Shown here piece by piece: positions 41,306-47,975 of a stretch of 47,975 bases of DNA. The notes under the pieces were generated by a model that did not search any database, was not told the origin of the DNA, and saw only the letters and a list, made by a program, of their open reading frames with translations. This stretch comes from JBDSLU01 sp031407765 (GTDB lineage: Bacteria > Acidobacteriota > Vicinamibacteria > Vicinamibacterales > Vicinamibacteraceae): positions 1 through 47,975 of the forward strand of contig JANOIR010000584.1 in assembly GCA_031407765.1 (NCBI GenBank). The letters run 5' to 3'. Both the position numbers and the translations under genes were made by a program. Every line of letters starts with the position of its first letter. The first letter of the stretch is position 1.

Positions 41306-42169
41306 GTGCCCACCGTCCCCACCATCACGATCGATGCTCTCCTCGACCGCTACGATGCCATCCTCTTCGACGCCTATGGCGTGCTCGTGCACGGCAGCGG
41401 CGCGCTGCCCGGCGCCGCCGAGCTCCTCGGCCGCCTGAACCGCGAAGGCCGCCCGTACTTCATCGTCACCAACGACGCCTCGAAGCTGCCGGCGACGGCC
41501 GCCGCGCGCTACCAGCGCTTCGGACTGCCCATCGACACCGACCGCATCCTGACCTCCGGCATGCTGCTCGCGCCGCACTTCGCGGCGCACGGCCTGCGCG
41601 GCCGGCGCTGCGCGGTGCTCGGGCCGACCGACAGCGTCCGCTACGTGACCGAGGCCGGAGGGGACGTGGTCTCGCCGGCCGAGGCCTTCGAGGTGCTGGT
41701 CATCGGCGACGAGTCCGGCTTTCCGTTCCTCGACTGGGCCGACGCAGCGCTCTCGTCGCTGTTCGCGTCGATCGACGCCGGCCGGTCGGTGCACCTGGTG
41801 GTGCCGAACCCGGATCTGATCTACCCGGGTGGCGCCGGCTTCGGGTTCGCCGCCGGGACGATTGCCAACATGTTCGAGGGCGCGCTGGCACTGCGCTACC
41901 CGCACCGCGCCGACCTGCGCTTCGTGCGGCTCGGCAAGCCGAACACCCCGATCTTCGAGGACGCCCTGCGCCGCGTCGGGACGTTGCGCGTGGTCATGAT
42001 CGGCGACCAGCTCGAGACCGACATCAAAGGCGCGCGGGCCGCCGGCCTCGACGCCGTCTGGATCGAGACCGGCGTCACGTCGACGATCCCGGAGGACACG
42101 CCGGCGCACCTGCGTCCGACGTGGCGGATGGCCGGCCTCGTCGCGGCAGGGGAGGAGAGCCTCCGATGA
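41306..42169 (+). CDS. HAD-superfamily class IIA phosphatase-like protein
   Basis: 287 residues from GTG 41306, the only reasonable start before the conserved domain. Motif I is LFDAYGVL: the nucleophile Asp is present but the usual second Asp (DxD) is replaced by Tyr. Motif II is FIVTNDAS, motif III lies in RLGKPNTPIF, and motif IV is MIGDQLETDIKGA, as in the NagD/AraL group with its class IIA cap. Family members dephosphorylate sugar phosphates or nucleotides. A TACACT box at 41291-41296 would allow a very short or absent leader; GGAGGA at 41285-41290 is too far to be an ideal RBS. Its stop overlaps the GNAT start. Confidence 0.85.
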   Translation: MPTVPTITIDALLDRYDAILFDAYGVLVHGSGALPGAAELLGRLNREGRPYFIVTNDASKLPATAAARYQRFGLPIDTDRILTSGMLLAPHFAAHGLRGRRCAVLGPTDSVRYVTEAGGDVVSPAEAFEVLVIGDESGFPFLDWADAALSSLFASIDAGRSVHLVVPNPDLIYPGGAGFGFAAGTIANMFEGALALRYPHRADLRFVRLGKPNTPIFEDALRRVGTLRVVMIGDQLETDIKGARAAGLDAVWIETGVTSTIPEDTPAHLRPTWRMAGLVAAGEESLR

Positions 42170-42918
42170 GCGGGCCGGACGCGGCGCTCCCCATCGGGCG
42201 CGACGCGGCGCTCCTCATCGGACCCGACGTTCCGGCCCACGAGGCGCGCCGGCCCGAACGCACGCGGATCGAAGGCCGCGACGTGGTCCTGGTGCCGATC
42301 GACGTCGGCGCGCACGGCCGCAGCCTGTACGCGCTGTCGCACGGGCCCGAGCGCGAGGCCCAGTGGATCTATCTCTGGGACGGTCCGTATCCGTCCGAGG
42401 CGGCGTTCCTCGAGAACCTCGCCCAGAAAGCGGTGAGCGAGGATCCCTTCTTTGTCAGCATCGTCGAGCGCGAGTCGGGACGCGCCGTCGGCGTCGCGTC
42501 GTACCTGCGCATCACGCCGAAGGATCGCGTGATCGAGGTCGGCAGCATCTTGTTCACGCCGGCGCTGCAGCGGACACGCGGTGCGACCGAGGCGATGTAT
42601 CTGATGGCGCGCCACGCCTTCGACACGCTCGGCTATCGCCGCTACGAGTGGAAGTGTAACGCGCTGAACGCGCCCTCGCGCCAGGCCGCCGTGCGCCTCG
42701 GCTTCCAGTTCGAAGGGATCTTCCGACAGCACATGATCGTCAAGGGACGATCGCGCGACACCGCATGGTTCGCAATGCTCGACCGCGACTGGCCGGCGAT
42801 TCGCGCCGCGTACGACGCGTGGCTCGATCCCGGCAACTTCGACGAAGCCGGCCGGCAGCGGACGCCGCTGCGCATGCCGTCAATCGCCGCCCCGGTCGTG
42901 CTCGCGCCGGCGCCGTGA
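42166..42918 (+). CDS. GNAT acetyltransferase (RimJ/RimL type)
   Basis: 250 residues. After an N-terminal segment with a duplicated 8-residue unit (DAALPIGR, DAALLIGP), a GNAT fold follows: VGVASYLRI is strand 4, EVGSILFTPALQRTRGATEAMYL holds the acetyl-CoA-binding turn (here QRTRGA), and YEWKCNALNAPSRQAAVRLGFQFEG is the RimJ/RimL-specific C-terminal region. It should acetylate an amino group of a protein, amino acid or small molecule. ATG 42166 overlaps the HAD stop (ATGA). Its 3' end overlaps the convergent RES gene by 39 bases. Confidence 0.88.
   Translation: MSGPDAALPIGRDAALLIGPDVPAHEARRPERTRIEGRDVVLVPIDVGAHGRSLYALSHGPEREAQWIYLWDGPYPSEAAFLENLAQKAVSEDPFFVSIVERESGRAVGVASYLRITPKDRVIEVGSILFTPALQRTRGATEAMYLMARHAFDTLGYRRYEWKCNALNAPSRQAAVRLGFQFEGIFRQHMIVKGRSRDTAWFAMLDRDWPAIRAAYDAWLDPGNFDEAGRQRTPLRMPSIAAPVVLAPAP
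42178..42225 (+). repeat. 24-bp tandem duplication in the GNAT gene
   Basis: Bases 42178-42201 and 42202-42225 are adjacent copies, 21 of 24 identical. They encode the repeated DAAL-x-IG segment near the protein N-terminus, before the folded domain. Confidence 0.8.
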
Positions 42919-43641
42919 GCGGCCGGCGGCGGCCGACCGCGTCCGCGCCGCGGTCGCTTCCGCCTCGATGCGTGGGCCCGTGCCGCCCTCCCACGTGAAA
43001 CGCCACGTCCCGGTGCGGCGGACGCGTCCGACCAGGGCCGGCCGGAAGCAGGCCAGGCAAGTGCCGCTGTCGCGCCGCACGCTCGGGTAGACGACGCCGA
43101 CCGACGCTGCTTCGAGCAGCCGTGACGCCAGCGACTGCGACACGACGTAACTCGTCGGCGAGAGACACGTGCTGAAGCCGGCGGCCTCGCGCAGATCGTG
43201 GAACGGGCCGGCGAAGTCGGCCTGGTAGTCGTCGTAGGTGATCGACTCGTCGGGCCAGCCGATCTCGGCCAGCTCGATTGACTTGTGGAAGGCGACCTCG
43301 GCGTGCGACGTCTCGATCTCGAAGCCGGCGTACCACGCGCCGCGATCCGCTCCGGCGAAGCGGGAGCCCAGCGGGTGCGCGTGACAGAACGCGGCGTTGA
43401 CCACCGAAGCGAGCGGCACCGCGGCTACGAGCTCGTCGGGGCCGATGCCCGGCAGCAGGCCGCGCTCGGCGAGCAGCCGATCGTTGGTCGCGCCGTCGAG
43501 CTCGAAGATCGCGGCCAGGTGCGCGTCGTCGCCGGGATCGGCGATGCGCACCAGCACGCTCTCACCTCGCGGCGAATAGCGTGACGGCACCAGCCGATGC
43601 GTGTCGCGCTGGTCGATCGGCGTGACCGGCGGAAGCCGCAT
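42880..43641 (-). CDS. RES-domain toxin (NAD+-degrading type)
   Basis: 253 residues. The core fits the RES fold: an N-terminal HRLVPSRYSPRG region with the conserved Arg, LFELD-like FELDGATNDRL, then SRFAGADRGAWYAGFEIETSHAEVAFHK, which aligns with the family block R-F-x-G ... YAG ... E-x-A-x-x-E. The later TSYVVSQSLASRL supplies the Ser-containing helix. RES toxins phosphorolyse NAD+ and stop growth until neutralised. The start overlaps the antitoxin stop by 1 base (TGATG). The Arg/Ala-rich C-terminal tail extends into the GNAT 3' end on the other strand and may be non-essential. Assignment rests on the fold pattern plus the partner gene. Confidence 0.82.
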   Translation of the reverse strand: MRLPPVTPIDQRDTHRLVPSRYSPRGESVLVRIADPGDDAHLAAIFELDGATNDRLLAERGLLPGIGPDELVAAVPLASVVNAAFCHAHPLGSRFAGADRGAWYAGFEIETSHAEVAFHKSIELAEIGWPDESITYDDYQADFAGPFHDLREAAGFSTCLSPTSYVVSQSLASRLLEAASVGVVYPSVRRDSGTCLACFRPALVGRVRRTGTWRFTWEGGTGPRIEAEATAARTRSAAAGRSRRRREHDRGGD

Positions 43642-44081
43642 CAGCCAGCCCGGCGGGCGTCGAGCAGGCGGCGGACGGTCTGCAGCGCCGGCACGCCGCC
43701 GCGGCTCATGTAGGCCAGCGGTGTCGCTCCGGCGAACAGCCGGTTGGTGTTGGGCAGGTGGACCCAGCGGTCGGCGAGCGCATCGGAGTAGAGCAGGCCG
43801 AGCGCCTTGAAGATGCCGATGATGAGCGAGACGCGCGTCAGCCGATCGACATCGAGCAGCCGGTCGGGCAGGCGCTTCATCTCGTAGTAGGGCCCGTTGG
43901 TGACGCCGCCCAGCAGGAGCCGGGCGTCTTCGTCCCGGACCTGCCAGCGAGCCATCACGTTGAAGAATGCTCGCAGGGCGGGTCCGCTCAAGCGGTCGCG
44001 GGTGGCGCGATCGCTGAGATCGGCCGGCGGGGTCGGCGCGACCGGCGAAGCGGGATAGGTGAGGGTGGTGCGGCGGGCCAC
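43641..44081 (-). CDS. Xre/MbcA/ParS-type antitoxin of the RES pair
   Basis: 146 residues starting at GTG 44081, with AGGAGG 7 bases upstream. The N-terminal half is a helical DNA-binding region (LSGPALRAFFNVMARWQVRDEDARLLLGG). The C-terminal half is the DUF2384 toxin-binding domain (RLTRVSLIIGIFKALGLLYSD ... WVHLPNTNRLFAGATPLAYMSRGG), which matches the FxGxTPLxxM-type signature of MbcA/ParS antitoxins. It should bind and block the RES active site and repress its own promoter. The RBS is part of a 14-bp palindrome. Confidence 0.9.
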   Translation of the reverse strand: MARRTTLTYPASPVAPTPPADLSDRATRDRLSGPALRAFFNVMARWQVRDEDARLLLGGVTNGPYYEMKRLPDRLLDVDRLTRVSLIIGIFKALGLLYSDALADRWVHLPNTNRLFAGATPLAYMSRGGVPALQTVRRLLDARRAG

Positions 44082-44089
44082 GTTGAAGC

Positions 44090-44103
44090 CTCCTGATCAG
44101 GAG
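44090..44103. promoter_or_regulatory. 14-bp perfect palindrome overlapping the antitoxin RBS (operator)
   Basis: CTCCTGATCAGGAG (44090-44103) is fully symmetric. Leftward it covers the predicted transcription start and, at its end, the AGGAGG Shine-Dalgarno of the antitoxin. It touches the -10 box at 44102-44107. Antitoxin binding here could block transcription; as RNA it could also sequester the SD. Confidence 0.7.
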
Positions 44104-44131
44104 TGTAAGTGGTCCTGGCGCGCCGCGTCAA
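44102..44131 (-). promoter_or_regulatory. Promoter of the antitoxin-toxin operon
   Basis: Read leftward, TTGACG (44126-44131), 18 bases, TACACT (44102-44107). The predicted start is near 44095, within the palindrome, giving a leader of about 14 bases. Confidence 0.75.
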
Positions 44132-44191
44132 GGCGGCCGCGCGTCCGGCCGAGGGCGGCTCGGCCCTTGGATCGCTCAGCCGTGTGGTCCC

Positions 44192-45178
44192 TCACCCGTT
44201 CAAGTACCCCATCATCGCCGTCTGGTAACGATCGCCGGCGACGGCGCCGCCGGTCGGCGTCACCGCGTCGAGCGCCGTGAGATCGTCGGTCGTCAGGCGG
44301 ATATCGAGCGCCGCCAGGTTCTGCTCGAGGTAGGTGATGCGTTTCGTCCCGGGGATCGGCACGATGTCGTCGCCCTGCGCCAGCGCCCAGGCGAGCGCCA
44401 GCTGCGCCGACGTGCAGCCCTTGGCTGCGGCCAGCGATTCGACCCGCTCGACCAGCGCGACGTTGTGGGCGAGGTTGTCGCCCTGGTAGCGGGGCGACTG
44501 CAGGCGCCAGTCGTCGGGCGTGAGGTCGCCCGCCTTGCGGATCGTGCCGCCGAGCAGGCCGCGGCCGAGCGGGCTGTAGCCGACGAAGCCGACGCCGAGC
44601 CGGCGGCAGGCCGGCAGGATCTCGCGCTCGGGCTCGCGGTAGAAGAGCGAGAACTCGGTCTGGAGCGCGGCGATCGGATGGACCGCGCAGGCCCGCTCGA
44701 GCGTCGCCGGCGACGCCTCGGACAGGCCCAGGTAGCGGACCTTGCCCTCCTGCACCAGCCGCGACAGCTCGCCGACGGTGTCCTCGATCGGCGTCGAGCG
44801 ATCGATGCGGTGCTGATAGTAGAGGTCGATGGTCTCGACGCCGAGACGCGTCAGGCTGGCCTCGCACGACGCGCGCACGTACTCCGGCTTGCCGCTGATG
44901 CCGCGGCGTTCCGGCTGGCTCGGGTCGCGGACGATGCCGTACTTGGTGGCGATGACGACGCCGTCGCGCCGGTCTTTGACGGCCTTGCCGACGAGGATCT
45001 CGTTGGTGTGCGGGCCGTAGACGTCCGCCGTGTCGAGCATGGTGACGCCGAGATCGAGCGCGCGATGGATCGTCGCGATCCCTTCGGCCTCGTCGGTCGG
45101 GCCGTAGAACTCGGACATGCCCATGCAGCCGAGGCCGAGAGCGGACACGGTCAGTGGGCCGAGATGACGAGTGTGCAT
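44192..45178 (-). CDS. Aldo/keto reductase
   Basis: 328 residues, a NADPH-dependent (beta/alpha)8 reductase. The tetrad is complete: Asp49 and Tyr54 in LDTADVYG, Lys79 in ATKYG and His123 in YYQHRID. SPLGRGLLGG and PIPGTKRITYLEQNL supply cofactor binding. The GCMGMSEFYGPTDE start is typical of the AKR13/YakC-like branch that reduces aldehydes and ketones. It lies 4 bases downstream of gluQ on the same strand, so they share a transcript, though no functional link to tRNA modification is evident. The toxin-antitoxin operon follows after 110 bases. Confidence 0.93.
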   Translation of the reverse strand: MHTRHLGPLTVSALGLGCMGMSEFYGPTDEAEGIATIHRALDLGVTMLDTADVYGPHTNEILVGKAVKDRRDGVVIATKYGIVRDPSQPERRGISGKPEYVRASCEASLTRLGVETIDLYYQHRIDRSTPIEDTVGELSRLVQEGKVRYLGLSEASPATLERACAVHPIAALQTEFSLFYREPEREILPACRRLGVGFVGYSPLGRGLLGGTIRKAGDLTPDDWRLQSPRYQGDNLAHNVALVERVESLAAAKGCTSAQLALAWALAQGDDIVPIPGTKRITYLEQNLAALDIRLTTDDLTALDAVTPTGGAVAGDRYQTAMMGYLNG

Positions 45179-45182
45179 GGTG

Positions 45183-46115
45183 TCAAGGCATCCAGGTGAT
45201 TGGCCCGCGGGGAATCCGCGTGGCGTCGAAGGCGGGTAGCGCGTGCTGCAGGAGCGCCGATCCGCTGGTCGCGGTCTCGAGCGCCGTCAGGCCGAGCCAT
45301 GGAAACACGATTCGCCAGACGTCGCCGGCGGACCAGCCGAGCTCCCGCAGATCCCCGACCGCGGCGCTGCGATGCGACTTCGATAGCTTCTTGCCATCGC
45401 CGCCCAAGATCAAGGGCGCGTGCAGCCACGCCGGCGGATCGGCGCCCAGCGCGCGCCACAGCACCGCCTGGACCGCGCTCTGGTCGGCGAGATCGGCGCC
45501 GCGGGCCACCTCGGTGACGCCGTCGGCGATGTCGTCGGCGACGACCGCGAGCGAGTAGGTGTAGCAGCCGTCACGCCGCTGCAGCACGGGATCGGCGAGC
45601 GTGGCGAGGTCGACGTCGGTGCGTCCGCGGGCGCGGTCGACGATCGTCTCGACGCCGCGCGGCAAGGCGAAGCGGACGGCGCCCGCGGCGTGGTCCCGCG
45701 TCCGGCAGTCGCCGACGCAGGCGCCGGCGGCGTCGCGGCTCGCGGCGCGGGTGCAGGCGCAGCGGTAGGTGTGCGGCGCCAGCTGCGCCAGCGCGGGGGC
45801 GTAGTCGCGGGCCGACTGCGGCGGCGTCTCCGCGTCCCAGGCGAGGCCGAGCCAGTCGAGATCGCGACGGATGGCGTCCGCGATCTCGGCGCGCGCGCGG
45901 CCGGCGTCGACGTCTTCGATCCGCAGCAGCAGGCGTCCGCCGCGCCGGCGGATCGAGAGCCACGCCGCAGCGGCGGCGCACACGTTGCCGAGGTGCAGCC
46001 GCCCCGAAGGCGTCGGCGCTAGCCGCCCAACCGGGCCGCCCTCCCGAAGCTCCTCCCGGAGGTGCTCCCGGAGGTGCTCCCGATGGTCCTCCCGATGGTG
46101 TGTGCGCGGTGGCAT
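45183..46115 (-). CDS. gluQ: Glutamyl-Q tRNA(Asp) synthetase
   Basis: 310 residues. The catalytic domain of a class Ic glutamyl-tRNA synthetase is present without an anticodon-binding domain, as in GluQRS: GRLAPTPSGRLHLGN has the HIGH-type motif (HLGN) and GKKLSKSH is the KMSKS loop. YRCACTRAA with CVGDC is the zinc site. The enzyme attaches glutamate to queuosine at position 34 of tRNA(Asp). The first 27 residues come from a 12-bp tandem repeat and are very His/Arg/Glu-rich, which is unusual; no alternative start follows the repeat, so ATG 46115 is kept. It is divergent from corA. Confidence 0.92.
   Translation of the reverse strand: MPPRTHHREDHREHLREHLREELREGGPVGRLAPTPSGRLHLGNVCAAAAAWLSIRRRGGRLLLRIEDVDAGRARAEIADAIRRDLDWLGLAWDAETPPQSARDYAPALAQLAPHTYRCACTRAASRDAAGACVGDCRTRDHAAGAVRFALPRGVETIVDRARGRTDVDLATLADPVLQRRDGCYTYSLAVVADDIADGVTEVARGADLADQSAVQAVLWRALGADPPAWLHAPLILGGDGKKLSKSHRSAAVGDLRELGWSAGDVWRIVFPWLGLTALETATSGSALLQHALPAFDATRIPRGPITWMP
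46041..46100 (-). repeat. Five 12-bp tandem repeats in the gluQ 5' end
   Basis: Five adjacent copies of a unit related to CTCCCGGAGGTG (46041-46052, 46053-46064, 46065-46076, 46077-46088, 46089-46100); the second and third are identical. Read leftward each encodes a four-residue unit of the form H-L-R-E. Being a multiple of three, copy-number change keeps the frame. Confidence 0.9.
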
Positions 46116-46193
46116 GATTTGCGATCGCGTGCTGCAATTACCGCAACGACGGTGGCTTACGAGCGTAATATTGTCTCAATCGTGCCGAGCACC

Positions 46194-47243
46194 ATGGATC
46201 AGACGACGTCGTCCCGGGACCGGATCTCGCTGCCACCGCGGGTAGCGTCGGCCGGCCCCGGTCTGCGCAGCGGCGTCGTCAACTGCGCCGCCTACGAGGG
46301 CGGCGTGCGCATCGCCGATGTCGAGGTGGCGGACGTCCGACAGGTGCTCACCACGCCCGGGCGGTTCGTCTGGATCGGCATGTACGAGCCGGGAGAGGAC
46401 CTGCTGCGCGAGGTCCAGCGCGAGTTCGACCTGCACGACCTGGCCGTCGAGGACGCCCACAACGCGCACCAGCGGCCGAAGTTCGAGGTCTACGACGACT
46501 CGGTGTTCGTCGTACTCCGCACGGCCCAGATGAGCGGCGCGCCGCCACACGTCCAGTTCGGCGAGACCCACGTCTTCGTCGGCAAGAACTACGTCGTGTC
46601 GGTGCGGCACGGCTCGCTGCTCTCGCACGTCGGTCTGCGCACCCGCTGCGAGGCGACCCCCGGCCTGCTCGCACAGGGCCCCGGGTTCGTCCTCTACGCG
46701 CTGATGGATTTCATCGTCGATCAGTATTTCCCGATCGTCGAAGCGCTCGAAGACGAGCTCGAAGGCCTCGAGGATGAGATCTTCCGCGACAACGTCAGCC
46801 GCGACACCACGACCCGCATCTATCAGCTGAAGCGCGAGCTCCTCGCCGTCAAGCGCGCCGCCTCGCCGCTGGTCGAGGTCTGCAACCGCCTCACCCGTTT
46901 CGACGTCGACCTGATCCCCGAGGACACCCGGCCCTACTTCCGCGACGTCTACGATCACGTCATCCGCATCAACGACATGATCGACAACACGCGCGAACTG
47001 CTGACCACCGCCCTCGAAGCCAACCTGTCGCTCATCACCATCTCGCAGAACGAGGACACCAAGCGCCTCGCCGGCTGGGCCGCGATCATCACCACGCCGA
47101 CGCTGATCGCGTCCATCTACGGCATGAACTTCGAACTCATGCCGGAGATGGGTTGGCGCTATGGCTACCCGGCGGTAATCTGCCTGATGGTTGCCGCCTC
47201 CACTGGCCTCTATATCGGCTTCAAGCGATCCGGCTGGTTCTGA
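46194..47243 (+). CDS. corA: CorA-family magnesium/divalent cation channel
   Basis: 349 residues from ATG 46194. A cytoplasmic alpha/beta domain (FVWIGMYEPGEDLL ... DLHDLAVEDAHNAHQRPKFEVYDD) leads into the long stalk helix (EALEDELEGLEDEIFRD), then two C-terminal helices. The pore signature YGMNFELMPEMGW contains the essential GMN. It ends in a short basic cytoplasmic tail (FKRSGWF). It forms a pentameric channel for Mg2+ (or Co2+, Ni2+). It is the second, unrelated Mg2+ channel in this window besides the MgtE fusion. Confidence 0.95.
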   Translation: MDQTTSSRDRISLPPRVASAGPGLRSGVVNCAAYEGGVRIADVEVADVRQVLTTPGRFVWIGMYEPGEDLLREVQREFDLHDLAVEDAHNAHQRPKFEVYDDSVFVVLRTAQMSGAPPHVQFGETHVFVGKNYVVSVRHGSLLSHVGLRTRCEATPGLLAQGPGFVLYALMDFIVDQYFPIVEALEDELEGLEDEIFRDNVSRDTTTRIYQLKRELLAVKRAASPLVEVCNRLTRFDVDLIPEDTRPYFRDVYDHVIRINDMIDNTRELLTTALEANLSLITISQNEDTKRLAGWAAIITTPTLIASIYGMNFELMPEMGWRYGYPAVICLMVAASTGLYIGFKRSGWF

Positions 47244-47251
47244 CCGCTCCC

Positions 47252-47281
47252 GCGGCCTCCGGACAACCTCCGGCGGGCCGC
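47252..47281 (+). terminator. Candidate terminator hairpin after corA
   Basis: GCGGCC (47252-47257) pairs with GGCCGC (47276-47281) and an inner CCGG/CCGG pair shortens the loop. It starts 9 bases past the corA stop. No clear T-tract. Confidence 0.35.
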
Positions 47282-47339
47282 CGAGGTGCCCCGCCCCGCG
47301 CGTATAGTTGGGGAGCCGCCTGTCAGCAAGGTCCGTCCC

Positions 47340-47975
47340 ATGCCCACGTCGCGTCTGGTCCGTTCGCTGGTGGTTGCCGCAGGGATCTGCGTCCTCGCGG
47401 GCGCGGAGTCGGGCGGGCTGGTGCGCGGCCAGCAGGCCGCCGCGCCGCAAACCGAGGTGACCTTCCGCGCGGATGCCAACTTCGTCCTGACCGACGCCTT
47501 CGTGACCGCCGGCGGCAAGCCGGTCACCGACCTGACCGCGGCCGACTTCGAGGTGCGCGAGGACGGCGTCGCCCAGACCATCCGGTCCTTCGAGGCCGTC
47601 CGCCACGACCTCCGGCCGGCCGTCGGCCTGCCGCGGCGGAACCCGTCGAGCGTCTCCGAGAGCGGGGCGATGGCGGTCGATCCGCGGCGGCGGGTCTTCG
47701 TGGTGTTCCTCGACACCTACCACGTCGAGCGCCTCGATGCGATGTGGGTGCGCAAGGAGCTGCTGAAATTCTTCAAGGACAGCCTCGGCCCCGACGATCT
47801 CATCGCCTACATGACCCCGCAGATGTCGGGGCGCGACATCAGCTTCTCGACGTCGACCGATCCGATCATCGCCTACCTCGACGCCAACCCGGTGTGGGGC
47901 CTGGCCGACCAGCAGGCGGGAACGGAAACCGACGAGATCGAGAAGAACCTGTCGGGCTGCTTCGACCTGCGCGGC
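47340..47975 (+). CDS. VWA-domain exported protein (acidobacterial type), 3' end outside window
   Basis: 212 codons are visible from ATG 47340 and the frame is open to the window edge. The N-terminus is signal-peptide-like (about 1-32, with SLVVAAGICVLAG, then VRGQQAAA). The beta segment DLTAADFEVREDGVAQTI is the mark of the VWFA-related family also seen at 12965 and 17498. The strand that would hold the MIDAS reads VFVVFLDTYHVER, with Tyr-His in place of the second and third MIDAS positions (D-x-S-x-S). A TATAGT box at 47303-47308 may be its -10. It is downstream of corA with a hairpin between. Confidence 0.82.
   Translation, partial: MPTSRLVRSLVVAAGICVLAGAESGGLVRGQQAAAPQTEVTFRADANFVLTDAFVTAGGKPVTDLTAADFEVREDGVAQTIRSFEAVRHDLRPAVGLPRRNPSSVSESGAMAVDPRRRVFVVFLDTYHVERLDAMWVRKELLKFFKDSLGPDDLIAYMTPQMSGRDISFSTSTDPIIAYLDANPVWGLADQQAGTETDEIEKNLSGCFDLRG

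Overview
The window looks like chromosomal DNA from a high-GC member of the Acidobacteriota, most plausibly class Vicinamibacteria. The placement rests on lineage-typical families seen together: an ADOP-type FtsX/MacB permease without its own ATPase, three secreted VWA proteins of the acidobacterial VWFA-related type, an Oar-like TonB-dependent receptor with a carboxypeptidase-regulatory domain, a membrane Ser/Thr kinase with a Pro/Ala-rich linker, and an exported S9 peptidase. This is inference from protein families; no database search was run.

Region by region. 1-6.4 kb is core: the 3' end of a probable priA, a 160-bp inverted-repeat element, an HU gene with a clean promoter overlapping an M50 protease gene, der, a Ser/Thr kinase, a MerR regulator and tRNA-Pro(GGG). 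6.4-7.3 kb is an A+T-richer pocket with a partial copy of the tRNA 3' end and one orphan gene. 7.3-18.5 kb holds an exported S9 peptidase, a small exported protein, the ADOP permease, and a three-gene block in which two VWA proteins flank a 1177-residue protein joining a multi-pass permease-like domain, a UspA-like domain and a complete MgtE magnesium channel.

18.5-31.4 kb is a compact leftward carbohydrate operon behind an IclR regulator: TonB receptor, DgoK-like kinase, GH39 glycosidase, MFS sugar-acid transporter, enolase-superfamily sugar-acid dehydratase, FAH-family AraD1/GguC-like enzyme and GH3 glycosidase. The apparent logic is outer-membrane capture, periplasmic hydrolysis, import of a sugar acid, dehydration to a 2-keto-3-deoxy acid, then phosphorylation or further processing. 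A promoter (TTGACT-N17-TATATC) and a 27-bp near-perfect palindrome lie between regulator and operon.

31.5-39.4 kb carries a membrane J-domain protein and a reductive pyrimidine degradation cluster: dihydropyrimidinase, class III aminotransferase and methylmalonate-semialdehyde dehydrogenase leftward, PreA and an NCS1 permease rightward. No beta-ureidopropionase is present, PreA lacks the C-terminal ferredoxin domain, and a second large inverted-repeat element sits inside the cluster.

39.7-48.0 kb holds a GT87-like glycosyltransferase, a HAD-IIA phosphatase overlapping a GNAT acetyltransferase, a RES/Xre toxin-antitoxin pair whose likely operator includes the antitoxin ribosome binding site, an aldo/keto reductase, GluQ with a tandem-repeat N-terminus, CorA, and a third VWA gene cut by the window edge.
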